A stretch of 35,848 bases of DNA, taken from positions 1-35,848 of the forward strand of contig JAOPYG010000498.1 in NCBI GenBank assembly GCA_025964685.1, read 5' to 3'. The stretch is from Actinoallomurus sp. GTDB taxonomy: Bacteria; Actinomycetota; Actinomycetes; Streptosporangiales; Streptosporangiaceae. Made by a program: the position numbers and the translations under genes. Position 1 is the first letter of the stretch; every line of letters begins with the position of its first letter. This document shows positions 1-7,531 of this stretch, piece by piece. Below the pieces are notes generated by a model, which searched no databases, was not told the DNA's origin, and worked only from the letters and a program-made list of their open reading frames with translations.

Positions 1-109
1 TCTTGAAGGACGTGTCCGCGTCGACGAACTCACCGTCGATGAACAGGCCGTACGAGGGCTTGATACTGGCGATGTCGCGTGACTCGGGGGCAGGCGCGTA
101 CTCGAACAT
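1..109 (-). CDS. Aldehyde dehydrogenase, N-terminal fragment (runs off the window)
   Basis: The first 36 codons of a minus-strand gene are present; the rest lies beyond the left edge. The peptide opens MFEYAPAPESRD and continues to SYGLFIDGEFVDA, which is the usual N-terminal beta-strand entry of NAD(P)-dependent aldehyde dehydrogenases (a lead-in followed by 'lfIdGefv'). The ATG at 107-109 lies only 3 nt after the deoC stop, so the two are almost certainly one transcript and may be translationally coupled. In actinomycetes deoC is often followed by one or two aldehyde dehydrogenase genes. A role in oxidising acetaldehyde released by DeoC is a reasonable inference. No catalytic residues are visible in this fragment. 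Confidence 0.85.
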   Translation of the reverse strand, partial: MFEYAPAPESRDIASIKPSYGLFIDGEFVDADTSFK

Positions 110-112
110 CGT

Positions 113-1060
113 CTAGTCCAGAGTGAAGTAGTCGGGACCCGCGTACACGCCGGTCGTGAGCTTGCGACGCTGCATCAGCAGATCGTTGAGGAGCGAGGAG
201 GCCCCGAGGCGGAACCATTCGGGCGTCAGCCAGTCGGGCCCGGCGGTCTCGTTGACGATCACGAGGTGCTTGATCGCGTCCTTGGTCGTCCGGATGCCGC
301 CGGCGGCCTTGACGCCGACCTGGCGGCCCGTACGCGCACGGAAGTCGCGTACGGCCTCCAGCATGACAAGCGTGACCGGCAGCGTCGCGGCCGGGCTCAC
401 CTTGCCGGTGGAGGTCTTGATGAAGTCGGCGCCGGCCATCATGGCCAGCCACGACGCCCGGCGCACGTTGTCGTAGGTGACCAGCTCGCCGGTCTCCAGG
501 ATCACCTTCAGGTGCGCCTCGCCGCACTCCGCCTTGATCGCGACGATCTCGTCGTAGACCTTCGCGTAGTCGCCTGCGAGGAAGGCACCCCGGTCGATCA
601 CCATGTCGATCTCGGCCGCGCCGTCCTGGACCGCGCGGCGCGTGTCGGCGAGCTTGGCGTCGAGCGGTGCCCGCCCCGAGGGGAAGGAGGTCGCGACGCT
701 CGCCACCCCGATGCCACTCCCCTTCAGCGCGTGTACGGCCTCGGCGACGAGGTCGGAGTAGACGCAGATCGCGGCGACCTTGGGCACGCTCGCGTCGCTC
801 GGGTCGGGCTGGATGGCCTTGGCGCACAGAGCGCGGACCTTGCCAGGCGTGTCGGCGCCTTCGAGGGTGGTCAGGTCGACCATCGCGATGGCGAGGTCGA
901 TCGCCTCCGCCTTCGCCGCCTTCTTGATCGACCGGGTGGCCAGCCGTGCGGCCCGCTCCTCGGCGCCCACCTGGTCGACGCCCGGCAACCCGTGCAGGAA
1001 CGCGCGAAGCTCGGCGGCGCCCGTAAGAGTCTCCATTGACACGCTCACAGCATCGCCCAT
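113..1060 (-). CDS. deoC: Deoxyribose-phosphate aldolase DeoC
   Basis: Cleaves 2-deoxy-D-ribose 5-phosphate to glyceraldehyde 3-phosphate and acetaldehyde in deoxynucleoside catabolism; cytosolic class I aldolase with a TIM-barrel fold. With the start at 1060 the product has 315 residues. The Schiff-base lysine sits in FIKTSTGK (about K215) and the second active-site lysine in VKAAGGIRT (about K251); the acidic residue of the proton relay is in AEIDMVI. Length is in the long actinobacterial range, since E. coli DeoC is shorter. The ATG at 1060 is preferred because GGGGG lies 4 nt upstream and because the longer frame to 1075 runs into a terminator hairpin; a further in-frame ATG at 1036 is possible. 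Co-directional with the aldehyde dehydrogenase 3 nt downstream. Confidence 0.95.
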   Translation of the reverse strand: MGDAVSVSMETLTGAAELRAFLHGLPGVDQVGAEERAARLATRSIKKAAKAEAIDLAIAMVDLTTLEGADTPGKVRALCAKAIQPDPSDASVPKVAAICVYSDLVAEAVHALKGSGIGVASVATSFPSGRAPLDAKLADTRRAVQDGAAEIDMVIDRGAFLAGDYAKVYDEIVAIKAECGEAHLKVILETGELVTYDNVRRASWLAMMAGADFIKTSTGKVSPAATLPVTLVMLEAVRDFRARTGRQVGVKAAGGIRTTKDAIKHLVIVNETAGPDWLTPEWFRLGASSLLNDLLMQRRKLTTGVYAGPDYFTLD

Positions 1061-1074
1061 GGGACCCCCAGGCA

Positions 1075-1112
1075 CAAAACGGGCCCGGCACGAGGGTGCC
1101 GGGCCTGTTTTG
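1075..1112 (-). terminator. Strong rho-independent terminator hairpin
   Basis: A 17-bp stem (arms 1075-1091 and 1096-1112, one G-T wobble) with a 4-nt loop and the core GGCCCGGCAC. Short A and T runs are built into the outer stem, so it could work in both directions. On the minus strand it follows the propeller gene ending at 1128 and precedes deoC, so it separates those two transcription units. Confidence 0.88.
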
Positions 1113-1127
1113 GCAGGTTATGGCGAA

Positions 1128-2228
1128 TCAGCCGGTACGGAGGTACAGGCCGTTGCCGGTCGGGTCGTCCGGATCGCCCCCGGGGAAGGCGACACCGCCC
1201 GCCCAGACGGTCGTGCCTTGGAGGGCCAGGGCGGTCAGGCTGATGTCGTGGCCGGATGGACGCGGCGCGGTCACGCTGGTGACCGAGTCGCCGACGACGT
1301 GCACCAGCTGGGGGTTCCAGCCGCCGCGGAGCAGCCACAGGCCCGTGTCGCCGTCTCCGGTGACCCGCGAGAAGGTGCCGTAGCCCTGGGGGAAGGTCAT
1401 CGTCGACCAGGCCGTGCCGTCCCAGTGCAACAGGAACGGCTGGTCGCAGACGTCGTCGCCGTCCTCACCGCAGCTCCAGTCGAACCCACCGGCCGCCCAG
1501 ACGTCGCTGGCCGACGGCGCGTAGATGTCGTTGACGAAACCCACGGCGTCCGGGTTGGGAACCTCGAGCTTCGGGGTGTTCGCGAGCTTCCACGCGGATC
1601 CGGTCCAGTGCATCACGGCCGGCTGACTCTTGTATGTGCCGCCCGCGTAGACGTGGGTGCTGGAGACCCCGGCGACCGCCCTGGCCGGGGCCGGGAGGGC
1701 GACCTTCTCCCAGCTCGTTCCGGTCCAGTGCATGGAGGTCTTGGTCTGGTCGCCGCCGACCGCCCAGACGTTCGAGGCGCTGAGGGCGCTGGCGTCCTGG
1801 ACGTAGTAGGAACTCGACGCCAGAGTGGACCGCGCCCACCCGGTGCCGTTCCAGCGAGCGGCGAAGGTACCCGCGTCGCTCCTGCCGAACGCCCAGACGT
1901 TCTTGCTCGACGACACGGAGAGCGCGCTGATCTCACCCAGCGTGCTGCTCGGGCTCGTCACGGTGGTCCACTGTCCGCTCAGCAGGTGCTGCACGAGCGG
2001 GACGTTCTGCCCGTCCACCGCCTGGTAGCCGGCCGCCCACGTGCTGCCGGTCGGGGCGACGCTGATCACCCTGATCTCGTCCTCGCCCGGCAGGGCGTTG
2101 GTCTGCGCGACGCTCCACGCCGGCTCGGTGTACGCCTTCGTTCTCGGGCCGGCCTGGGCCGGCCCCGCCGTCGTGACCGCGGCGGCCGTGACCGCCGCCA
2201 CGGCGAACGCCGTCAGCTGTCTTCGCAT
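1128..2228 (-). CDS. Secreted WNGTxW-repeat (beta-propeller-like) protein, paralogue 2
   Basis: A 366-residue exported protein of unknown function. Residues 1-26 form a Sec signal peptide (MRRQ, an Ala/Val-rich core, AQA cleavage site). The mature part is built from about six repeats of roughly 40-50 residues, each with a strand pair of the type NVWAVGG (110-116, 153-159, 242-248, 340-346) followed by HWTGTSW or RWNGTGW (125-131, 167-173, 207-213, 268-274). This layout is typical of kelch-like or galactose-oxidase-like propeller blades. A likely disulphide pair lies at C253 and C261. A purine-rich site (GAGAGGGA) precedes the start. The gene lies 18 nt after a paralogue with the same repeats, so the pair is a tandem duplication in one operon. 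No catalytic motif is recognised; sugar or surface binding is only a guess. Confidence 0.8.
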   Translation of the reverse strand: MRRQLTAFAVAAVTAAAVTTAGPAQAGPRTKAYTEPAWSVAQTNALPGEDEIRVISVAPTGSTWAAGYQAVDGQNVPLVQHLLSGQWTTVTSPSSTLGEISALSVSSSKNVWAFGRSDAGTFAARWNGTGWARSTLASSSYYVQDASALSASNVWAVGGDQTKTSMHWTGTSWEKVALPAPARAVAGVSSTHVYAGGTYKSQPAVMHWTGSAWKLANTPKLEVPNPDAVGFVNDIYAPSASDVWAAGGFDWSCGEDGDDVCDQPFLLHWDGTAWSTMTFPQGYGTFSRVTGDGDTGLWLLRGGWNPQLVHVVGDSVTSVTAPRPSGHDISLTALALQGTTVWAGGVAFPGGDPDDPTGNGLYLRTG

Positions 2229-2246
2229 GCGGGTCCCTCTCGCAGG

Positions 2247-3350
2247 TCAGTGGTACTGCTCGATCAGGGCGTCCCACGACTCGTCGTCGCCGGGTGCCGG
2301 GGCGACCTCGCCGACGGCCAGCACGGTCGTGCCGCCCGGCACGCCGGCGAGCTGCCGGATCTCGGGCGTCTGGCGTCCGGGGGCCGTCGACACGGGCACG
2401 GTCGTGGTCGTGCCGCCCTTCGCGACGTGCACAAGGGTCTTGTTGATGGTGGAGTACCAGATGCCGCCCTTGCCGTCCGGGCTCGCGCTCAGCGGGAAGT
2501 CGCCTTCGGCGCCGAGCTGCAGGCTCCACTTCTGGCCGTTCCAGTGCATGAGCACGGGCCGGTTGTGCTCCTCGGCGCGGAGTCCCTCGCCGCTCCCCCA
2601 GTAGAGCCGCCCGACCGCCCAGACGTTGCCGGCGGACAGGGCGACGATGTCGTTGAAGTAGGAGAAGCCGCTCTGCCCTTCCGGGATGGGGACCTGCGGC
2701 AGTTCGGAGGTGGTCCACGCCGTACCGTCCCAGTGCGTGGCGGCCGGCTGGCCGGCGTTCTCACCGACGGCCCAGATGTCGTTCGCGGAGACGGAGTCGA
2801 TCTTCCGCGCGGTCATCGGCATGGCGACGGTCTGCCAGGCGGTTCCGTTCCAGTGGAGGGCCTTGCCGTCCGAACCGCCACCGTCGCCCGCCCCGTCGTA
2901 CCCGACCGCCCAGGCGTTCTTCGGGCCCAGTACGGTCACGTCCGCCGGGTCGTAGGAGCCGATGGACACGGACGTCCATGAGGTGCCGTTCCAGCGCCAT
3001 GCCGTGTTGCGGCCGTTGGCGGTCGCGCCCAGCACCCAGACGTTCTTGGCGGACGAGCCGCACACGCTGTTGAACGAGCCCGTACTGCCGGGAACCGTGA
3101 CCTCGGTCCAGCCAGTGCCGTTCCAGCGCATCATCGCGCCTGCGCCGCCGGCTCCCTTCTGCGTCGATCCGACGGCCCACGCGTCTTGCGGGCCGGTGGC
3201 GGTGACGTCGTACAGGCCGAAGCCGTCGTATCCGGTGTCGGGGCTCACGTACGTGACCCGCCAGCCGGGGGCCGTCTCCGCAGTGGCGGACGCCGTGCCT
3301 GCCGGGAGCGTCAGCGCCACCAGGGCGGCGGTCATCACCGGCTTACGCAT
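2247..3350 (-). CDS. Secreted WNGTxW-repeat (beta-propeller-like) protein, paralogue 1
   Basis: A 367-residue exported protein, first gene of the tandem pair. Signal peptide about 1-23 (MRKPVMTAALVALTLPAGTA then SATA). Repeats with the signatures DAWAVGS, NVWVLGA, NAWAVGY, DIWAVGE and NVWAVGR each precede RWNGTGW, RWNGTSW, HWNGTAW, HWDGTAW or HWNGQKW. The likely fold is five to seven blades of a propeller. The ATG at 3350 is chosen over an upstream in-frame start because GGAGGAAG sits a few bases before it and the signal peptide begins there. The C-terminal region contains a strand-rich segment (PEIRQLAGVPGGTTVLAVGE) without the W motif, resembling the last blade of the paralogue. Function unknown. 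Confidence 0.82.
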   Translation of the reverse strand: MRKPVMTAALVALTLPAGTASATAETAPGWRVTYVSPDTGYDGFGLYDVTATGPQDAWAVGSTQKGAGGAGAMMRWNGTGWTEVTVPGSTGSFNSVCGSSAKNVWVLGATANGRNTAWRWNGTSWTSVSIGSYDPADVTVLGPKNAWAVGYDGAGDGGGSDGKALHWNGTAWQTVAMPMTARKIDSVSANDIWAVGENAGQPAATHWDGTAWTTSELPQVPIPEGQSGFSYFNDIVALSAGNVWAVGRLYWGSGEGLRAEEHNRPVLMHWNGQKWSLQLGAEGDFPLSASPDGKGGIWYSTINKTLVHVAKGGTTTTVPVSTAPGRQTPEIRQLAGVPGGTTVLAVGEVAPAPGDDESWDALIEQYH

Positions 3351-3462
3351 CCAACTTCCTCCGTTACCGAAATTCATCCCGCCGCGTCCAGGTATGAATG
3401 TGACGTCGCTATGGGATGAACGGTTGGCAACGGGTCTGAGAATTAAATGGTGATGCGTCCCG

Positions 3463-5190
3463 TCAGTACGGCGAGGGACCACCGAACATCTCGCCGATCC
3501 GCGGGGCTATCGCGAGGTCACCATGGATCTCCAGCCGGCCGTCGAGCGCGAGGGCGGGCGCCTGGGCCTCACCGGCCACGAGCCGCAGAAAGTCCGCCGC
3601 TCCGGCGCGAATGCTGACCACCGGCTGATCGGCCGCCCCGGCCCGTACCCGCGCCCGGCCCCCGCGTACGTCGACCGTCCACGGCGTCTCCTCGGTCGCC
3701 GCGCGGCACAGCCGGAACTCCAGCTCGCCCTCGAAGCCCATGGCCATCGCCGGGTCGAAGGCCCGGATCATGCCGGCGAAGAAGACCCGTTGGGCTCGCG
3801 GACCGAACCCGCGCTCCAGTTGGTGATCGGACCGACTCGTCACGAGCCTCGCGAACGCCTGCCGCCCTCGGCCGCGCAGAGCCGTACGGGCCGTCGCCAG
3901 GAGCTCCGTCGGCGAGGGCAGTGTCGCCGCGGCCGGACGCCGGGCGAGCTCGGCCTTCTCGTCGATGCGGTAGTCGGCCGCTCGCCGCGGCGGGTCACGG
4001 CGGGCCAGAGCCGCCTCGACCGCGGGCGCCAGCCGCTCGGCCTTGGCGCGCTCCCGCTCGTCCCGCTCTTCGGCGAACCGCGGTATGACCTGCTTGCCGA
4101 CCAGTTCGAGGCTCTCGCAGATGTGCTCGTGCCGGTTGGGGCCGGCCTGCATGACGAAGATGACCTGGTCGACCCCTGCCGCCTCGTAGCGCCGTACGAG
4201 GTCGGTGACCTGCTCGGGCGTACCGACCGCGCCACGCAGCGAGCCGACCCCCTGCTGCTGGATCCGCACTCCGAGCGGAGCGTCGTCGGCACTGATGATC
4301 TCCCGCGAGAACCCTTGCGCCTCACGGTGCCGCACGAAGTCGTCCCAGATGCTCGTACGGCCGGGCTCGTGCGGGGACGTGCCGTAGTAGTGGGCGAGCG
4401 CGAACCCGAAGAAGTGCGCCCCGTCGATGCCACGATCGATCGCCGTCGCCTCGTCCTCGTGACACATCATCGGCAGCACGACCGCGACGTTCGGGTTGAC
4501 GGCGAACCCGGCCGGCACGCATTCCTCGGAGGCGAGCAGCCGGTAGTACTCCTCGACCCAGACGGCGGCGTCCTCGGGTTCGGTGAAGGAGAAGGACAGC
4601 GCCCCCATGCCGTTACGCGCCGCGAAGTGAATGGTCTCCCTCCGCGAACAGGCCACCCAGAGCGGAGGATGCGGCTTCTGCACGGTCTTGGGGATCACGT
4701 TGCGCGGCGGCATCTGGATGTATTTCGAGTCCCAGCCGGCAAAGGGCTCCTCGACGAACATCCGGGTGAGCGCGTCCATGGCGTCCTGCCACATGCCACG
4801 CTTCTCCCCGCGCGGCACCCCGAAGCCGCCGAGCTCGGCCATCGAACTGGCCTCCCCGGTCCCGAGATCCACCCGCCCGCCGGAGACGAGATCAAGCGTG
4901 GCGACCCGCTCGGCCACTCTCGCGGGATGGTTGACCGGGGGCGGCACCTGCACGATCCCGTGCCCGAGCCTTATGTGCTTCGTCCGCTGCGAGGCGGCGG
5001 CGAGGAAGACCTCCGGCGCACTGGAGTGCGAGTACTCCTCGAGAAAGTGATGCTCGACCTCCCAGACGTAGTCGAACCCCACCCGGTCAGCGATCTCCAC
5101 CTGCTCGAGCGCGTCCAGGTACAGCCGCTCCTCGGCCCCGTCCTCCCACGGCCGCGGCAACTGATGCTCGTAGAAGATTGAGAACCGCAA
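3463..5190 (-). CDS. LLM-class flavin-dependent monooxygenase fused to an SCP2 sterol-binding domain
   Basis: Predicted FMN/F420-dependent bacterial-luciferase-like oxidoreductase, 575 residues. Residues 1-375 are the luciferase-like TIM barrel: FSIFYEHQLPRP at the start, VWEVEHHFLEEY, the substrate/flavin loop LGHGIVQVPPPVNHP, then GRVDLGTGEA. A charged, probably helical linker (about 375-440, rich in ERDERERAKAERL) leads to an SCP2-type domain at about 465-570, recognised by the pattern VVSIRAGAADFLRLVAGE and GRLEIHGDLAIAPRIGEMF. Typical LLM proteins end near residue 350-380, so the C-terminal 200 residues are extra. The TTG at 5190 is favoured because GGAGG lies 8 nt upstream, whereas the GTG at 5199 overlaps that site; no ATG is near. 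The substrate is unknown, but the SCP2 module suggests a hydrophobic lipid or sterol-like ligand. Confidence 0.85.
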   Translation of the reverse strand: MRFSIFYEHQLPRPWEDGAEERLYLDALEQVEIADRVGFDYVWEVEHHFLEEYSHSSAPEVFLAAASQRTKHIRLGHGIVQVPPPVNHPARVAERVATLDLVSGGRVDLGTGEASSMAELGGFGVPRGEKRGMWQDAMDALTRMFVEEPFAGWDSKYIQMPPRNVIPKTVQKPHPPLWVACSRRETIHFAARNGMGALSFSFTEPEDAAVWVEEYYRLLASEECVPAGFAVNPNVAVVLPMMCHEDEATAIDRGIDGAHFFGFALAHYYGTSPHEPGRTSIWDDFVRHREAQGFSREIISADDAPLGVRIQQQGVGSLRGAVGTPEQVTDLVRRYEAAGVDQVIFVMQAGPNRHEHICESLELVGKQVIPRFAEERDERERAKAERLAPAVEAALARRDPPRRAADYRIDEKAELARRPAAATLPSPTELLATARTALRGRGRQAFARLVTSRSDHQLERGFGPRAQRVFFAGMIRAFDPAMAMGFEGELEFRLCRAATEETPWTVDVRGGRARVRAGAADQPVVSIRAGAADFLRLVAGEAQAPALALDGRLEIHGDLAIAPRIGEMFGGPSPY

Positions 5191-5211
5191 CTCAAACACC
5201 TCCGGCAGCCC

Positions 5212-5280
5212 GACCAGCGGAAACAACGTTCTACCTGGCCATACCCGGCCAGCTTTACTCTGATTGGACACGACGTCAAC
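5212..5280. repeat. Dispersed 70-bp repeat, copy A
   Basis: About 69 bases matching 7752-7821 with seven or eight substitutions and a one-base gap, same orientation. The core is TTCTACCTGGCC, one variable base, TACCCGGCCAGCTT. It contains the short palindrome CTGGCC-N6-GGCCAG. In one plus frame both copies encode a peptide of the type FYLAIPGQLYSDWTRRQ, so this may be a shared piece of a decayed gene rather than a non-coding site. It also lies just upstream of the monooxygenase start. Confidence 0.75.
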
Positions 5281-5495
5281 AACCAGAGACAGTCCCAGAC
5301 GTAGAGGTACTCCCGTAGATATCGGTGGAGTTGGACGCCGCTCTCGCGGCCTCGGCCTGCCAGTGGTGCGCCTGTACGACCAGGGCTGGAGCATCCGGCA
5401 GGTAGCCGAGAAATTCGACTACAGCTACGGCGCCATGCGCCGCGTCCTCGGGTCGCCGGGGTCACATCACGCTGCGGAGCCGCGGCGGAACCTAG
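5264..5495 (+). pseudogene. Frameshifted helix-turn-helix DNA-binding protein
   Basis: The frame starting at the TTG at 5264 encodes a helix-turn-helix segment (VVRLYDQGWSIRQVAEKF then SYGAMRRVL, about 5362-5450). This matches a common small actinobacterial HTH family in which SYG..HR is followed by a GVTLRSRGG tail. Here that tail (ITLRSRGGT and a TAG at 5493-5495) is found in a different frame, so a one- or two-base indel near 5450-5468 separates it from the HTH. I read this as a broken gene. The N-terminal part is Arg-rich and of uncertain start. It is divergent from the monooxygenase and followed directly by another broken gene. Confidence 0.6.
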
Positions 5496-5739
5496 GGCTT
5501 CGGCGGTCTACAGCCGACCATCGTGTTCAACCCGACCGATACCCCCAAGGTGGGTCAGCTTCCGCTGCATATCGATGTGAATCCAACAGATCGCGATCAG
5601 GCCGCCGAGCTCGACCGCCCTGCTGAACATCGGCGCCCGGCCCGCCGATGTCGGACAGACGGGTGAGGAGTCCTGGCACGTGCTGGCCGACCCGGAGGGC
5701 AACGAGTTCTGCCTGCTGCGTCGACGCTTGAGCGGCTAG
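5496..5739 (+). pseudogene. Frameshifted C-terminal part of a VOC/glyoxalase-family protein
   Basis: Two frames together read as the C-terminal half of a vicinal-oxygen-chelate protein. The first (from about 5550) gives LPLHIDVNPTDRDQAAEL; after a one-base shift at about 5619 the second gives LLNIGARPADVGQTGEES, then WHVLADPEGNEFCLL, ending at the TAG at 5737-5739. The LADPEGNEFC signature is characteristic of glyoxalase/bleomycin-resistance-like domains. No start and no N-terminal half are visible because the sequence abuts the broken HTH gene. Not expected to make a functional protein unless the frameshift is a sequencing error. Confidence 0.7.
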
Positions 5740-6149
5740 TGCTGTGACCGGGAGAATTCACCGGGTGAGAGCCGAGCTCGGCAGTCCTGACTGATCCCCC
5801 AGATGCTGGCGAGCCACCGGGCAGCGTGATCATCCCGCCTATATTCCGAGCGGTCGCCGGTGTCGGACTCGAGGGCGTGAAGAGCCCCGTTCACTGCGGC
5901 CCTTCACGCCCCGTGGTGATCAGCAGCGGCCAGACCGGGTGTTGGCATCGGCTCGGCTGAGGCCAAGATCGCGGCTGGTCCGGCCGCGCGGCAGCGATCG
6001 TCAGACGTCTGGGCGGCTGAGCGGCGTGGACACAGGGGGGTTCCGGGCATACATCGTTTGTCTGCATGGCAAGACGCCTTCGGTGTCCACGCGTACTTGG
6101 CATCAACGGTTGATCTAGCTGCCCGCCGGCCCGAAGGGACCACTGGATC
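5740..6149. other. Gene-free stretch with one inverted repeat
   Basis: About 410 bases with no convincing gene on either strand; the open frames lack coherent codon bias or recognisable motifs. A perfect 10-bp inverted repeat (GGGCGTGAAG at 5873-5882, CTTCACGCCC at 5902-5911) with a 19-nt loop could be a weak terminator of the former VOC gene. The stretch is less strictly GC-biased than its surroundings and looks like decayed coding sequence. Confidence 0.5.
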
Positions 6150-6836
6150 GTGACCAGCTCAATCATCGTCGGAGGAAGCAGCGGGCTGGGCCGTGCCGTG
6201 GCGCAGCGGTTCGCCGACCGCGGCGACACCGTCATCATCACCAGCCGCACCACGGCGCGCGCCGACACCGTGGCTACCGAAATCGGCGGCACGACCCGAG
6301 GCATGGCCGTTGACCTGTCACGGCCGGAGACGATCGCTGCCGCGCTCGTTGAAGTGGGCGAGGTCGACAACCTGGTGATCACGGCCGTCGAGCAGAGCGT
6401 CAACTCCCTCTCGGACTTCCATATCACCGAGGCCATCAAGACCGTGACCATCAAGCTGGTGGGCTACACCGAGACCGTGAGAGCCCTGCGTGACCGGTTC
6501 ACCCCAGACGCGTCGGTCGTGCTCTTCGGTGGCCTGGCCAAGGAACGCCCCTACCCCGGGTCCACCATCGTGACCGCCTCCAACGCAGGCATCACCGGTC
6601 TAGTGAAAACCCTGGCCATCGAGATCGCACCGCACCGCGTCAACGCCATCCACCCAGGCGTCGTCGAAGACAGCCCCAAATGGCGCGACGTGTCCGACCA
6701 CCCCCACGTACCGCGTACCCCCATCGGACGCCTCGTGACCACAACGGAAATCATCGACGCCACCGACTTCCTTCTCCGCAACACCGGCGTCAACGCCCAC
6801 GACCTGTTCGTCGACGGCGGACTACTCATCACCTGA
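6150..6836 (+). CDS. SDR-family protein with an atypical active site
   Basis: A 228-residue Rossmann-fold protein. The dinucleotide-binding glycine motif GGSSGLG is at residues 8-14 and the family C-terminal region (HRVNAIHPGVVEDSP, then TDFLLRN and LFVDGGLL) is intact. The usual YxxxK catalytic pair is missing: the aligned segment reads VTASNAGITGLVK, with Val where Tyr and Asn where Lys are expected. A similar subgroup of actinobacterial SDRs with 'VTTVNGG' at this place is known to me from memory, so this may be a family trait rather than decay. The start is a GTG with GAAGGGA about 10 nt upstream. It could bind NAD(P)H without classical dehydrogenase chemistry. It stands alone between broken genes and a secreted protein. 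Confidence 0.85.
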   Translation: MTSSIIVGGSSGLGRAVAQRFADRGDTVIITSRTTARADTVATEIGGTTRGMAVDLSRPETIAAALVEVGEVDNLVITAVEQSVNSLSDFHITEAIKTVTIKLVGYTETVRALRDRFTPDASVVLFGGLAKERPYPGSTIVTASNAGITGLVKTLAIEIAPHRVNAIHPGVVEDSPKWRDVSDHPHVPRTPIGRLVTTTEIIDATDFLLRNTGVNAHDLFVDGGLLIT

Positions 6837-7099
6837 CCGAAGTCAAGGACACTCTCCACACCGCCGCTGACCTCCGGACCTGGCGACGGCGGCTGAAGTC
6901 ACTGTCCCGTCGCTCTCCAACACCATGCCTGACCTGGTCGGACCGCTGGAACTCAGCGAATTCTTTGCACATCACCAACACGGCCTTTACGCCGCTCTGA
7001 GAGCTTTCTCATGGAGAGCTGCGAACTTTGGGTGGTGGGCAACCCATTTGGGGTGAATCACCAGATTCGCCCGATTCGTTCGAGATTGGACCTTGGATC

Positions 7100-7531
7100 A
7101 TGCGCTTCAGCAAGCCCCTCGCAGCGGCCAGCATCCTCAGCGTGACCCTTCTTGGCGGAACCGCCTTGACCGGCACCGCGTTCGCCGACGCCGCGCACCC
7201 CCACCCGGCCGCAGCCGCACAGCACGACGACAACCAGCGTCCGCACCCCCGCAAGACCGCGCCCGCCACCCCCTCGGTCGAGGCCAGTCTCACCCCCGAC
7301 ACCATCGGGCAGGGCGGCTCCTACACCGTCTCCATCACCACCACCAACGTCGACGACGGCACCGACGCCACGGTCAGCGGCCCCGATGACCAGAGCTCCA
7401 CCATCGCCGTGGAAGGCGGCGCGGCGAGCACCACGCTGTCGCTCACCCGGCGCACCAGGCCGGGCACCTACACCGTCTCGGTCGACGTCGACGGCGTCTC
7501 CGCGACCACTACGCTCACCGTCACGGGATAG
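7100..7531 (+). CDS. Small secreted protein with an Ig-like domain
   Basis: A 143-residue exported protein. The ATG at 7100 opens a clear Sec signal peptide (MRFSKPLAAASILSVTLLGG, cleavage after TAFA at about residue 29). A His/Pro/Gln-rich spacer follows (about 30-60), then a beta-rich domain of about 80 residues with the strands SVEASLTPDTIGQGGSYTVS, TLSLTRRTRPGTYTVSV and SATTTLTVTG. That pattern resembles bacterial Ig-like or invasin-type modules in which ligands are displayed on the cell surface. No sortase motif, lipobox or transmembrane anchor is seen, so it is probably released. The ribosome-binding site is weak (TTGGA). The 263 bases upstream hold no convincing gene. Function unknown. 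Confidence 0.75.
   Translation: MRFSKPLAAASILSVTLLGGTALTGTAFADAAHPHPAAAAQHDDNQRPHPRKTAPATPSVEASLTPDTIGQGGSYTVSITTTNVDDGTDATVSGPDDQSSTIAVEGGAASTTLSLTRRTRPGTYTVSVDVDGVSATTTLTVTG

Noticed and set aside
780..2981. 733-codon open frame on the plus strand through deoC and the propeller genes
   Set aside because: It is the antisense of well-supported genes; long shadow frames are expected at this GC content.
5904..6143. Minus-strand 79-codon frame upstream of the SDR
   Set aside because: No recognisable domain, no ribosome-binding site, and codon bias unlike neighbouring genes.
6871..7056. Plus-strand frame with MPDLVGPLELSEFFAHHQHG
   Set aside because: Looks protein-like for about 30 residues but has no ribosome-binding site, no recognised family and no support from neighbours; kept only as a possible remnant.
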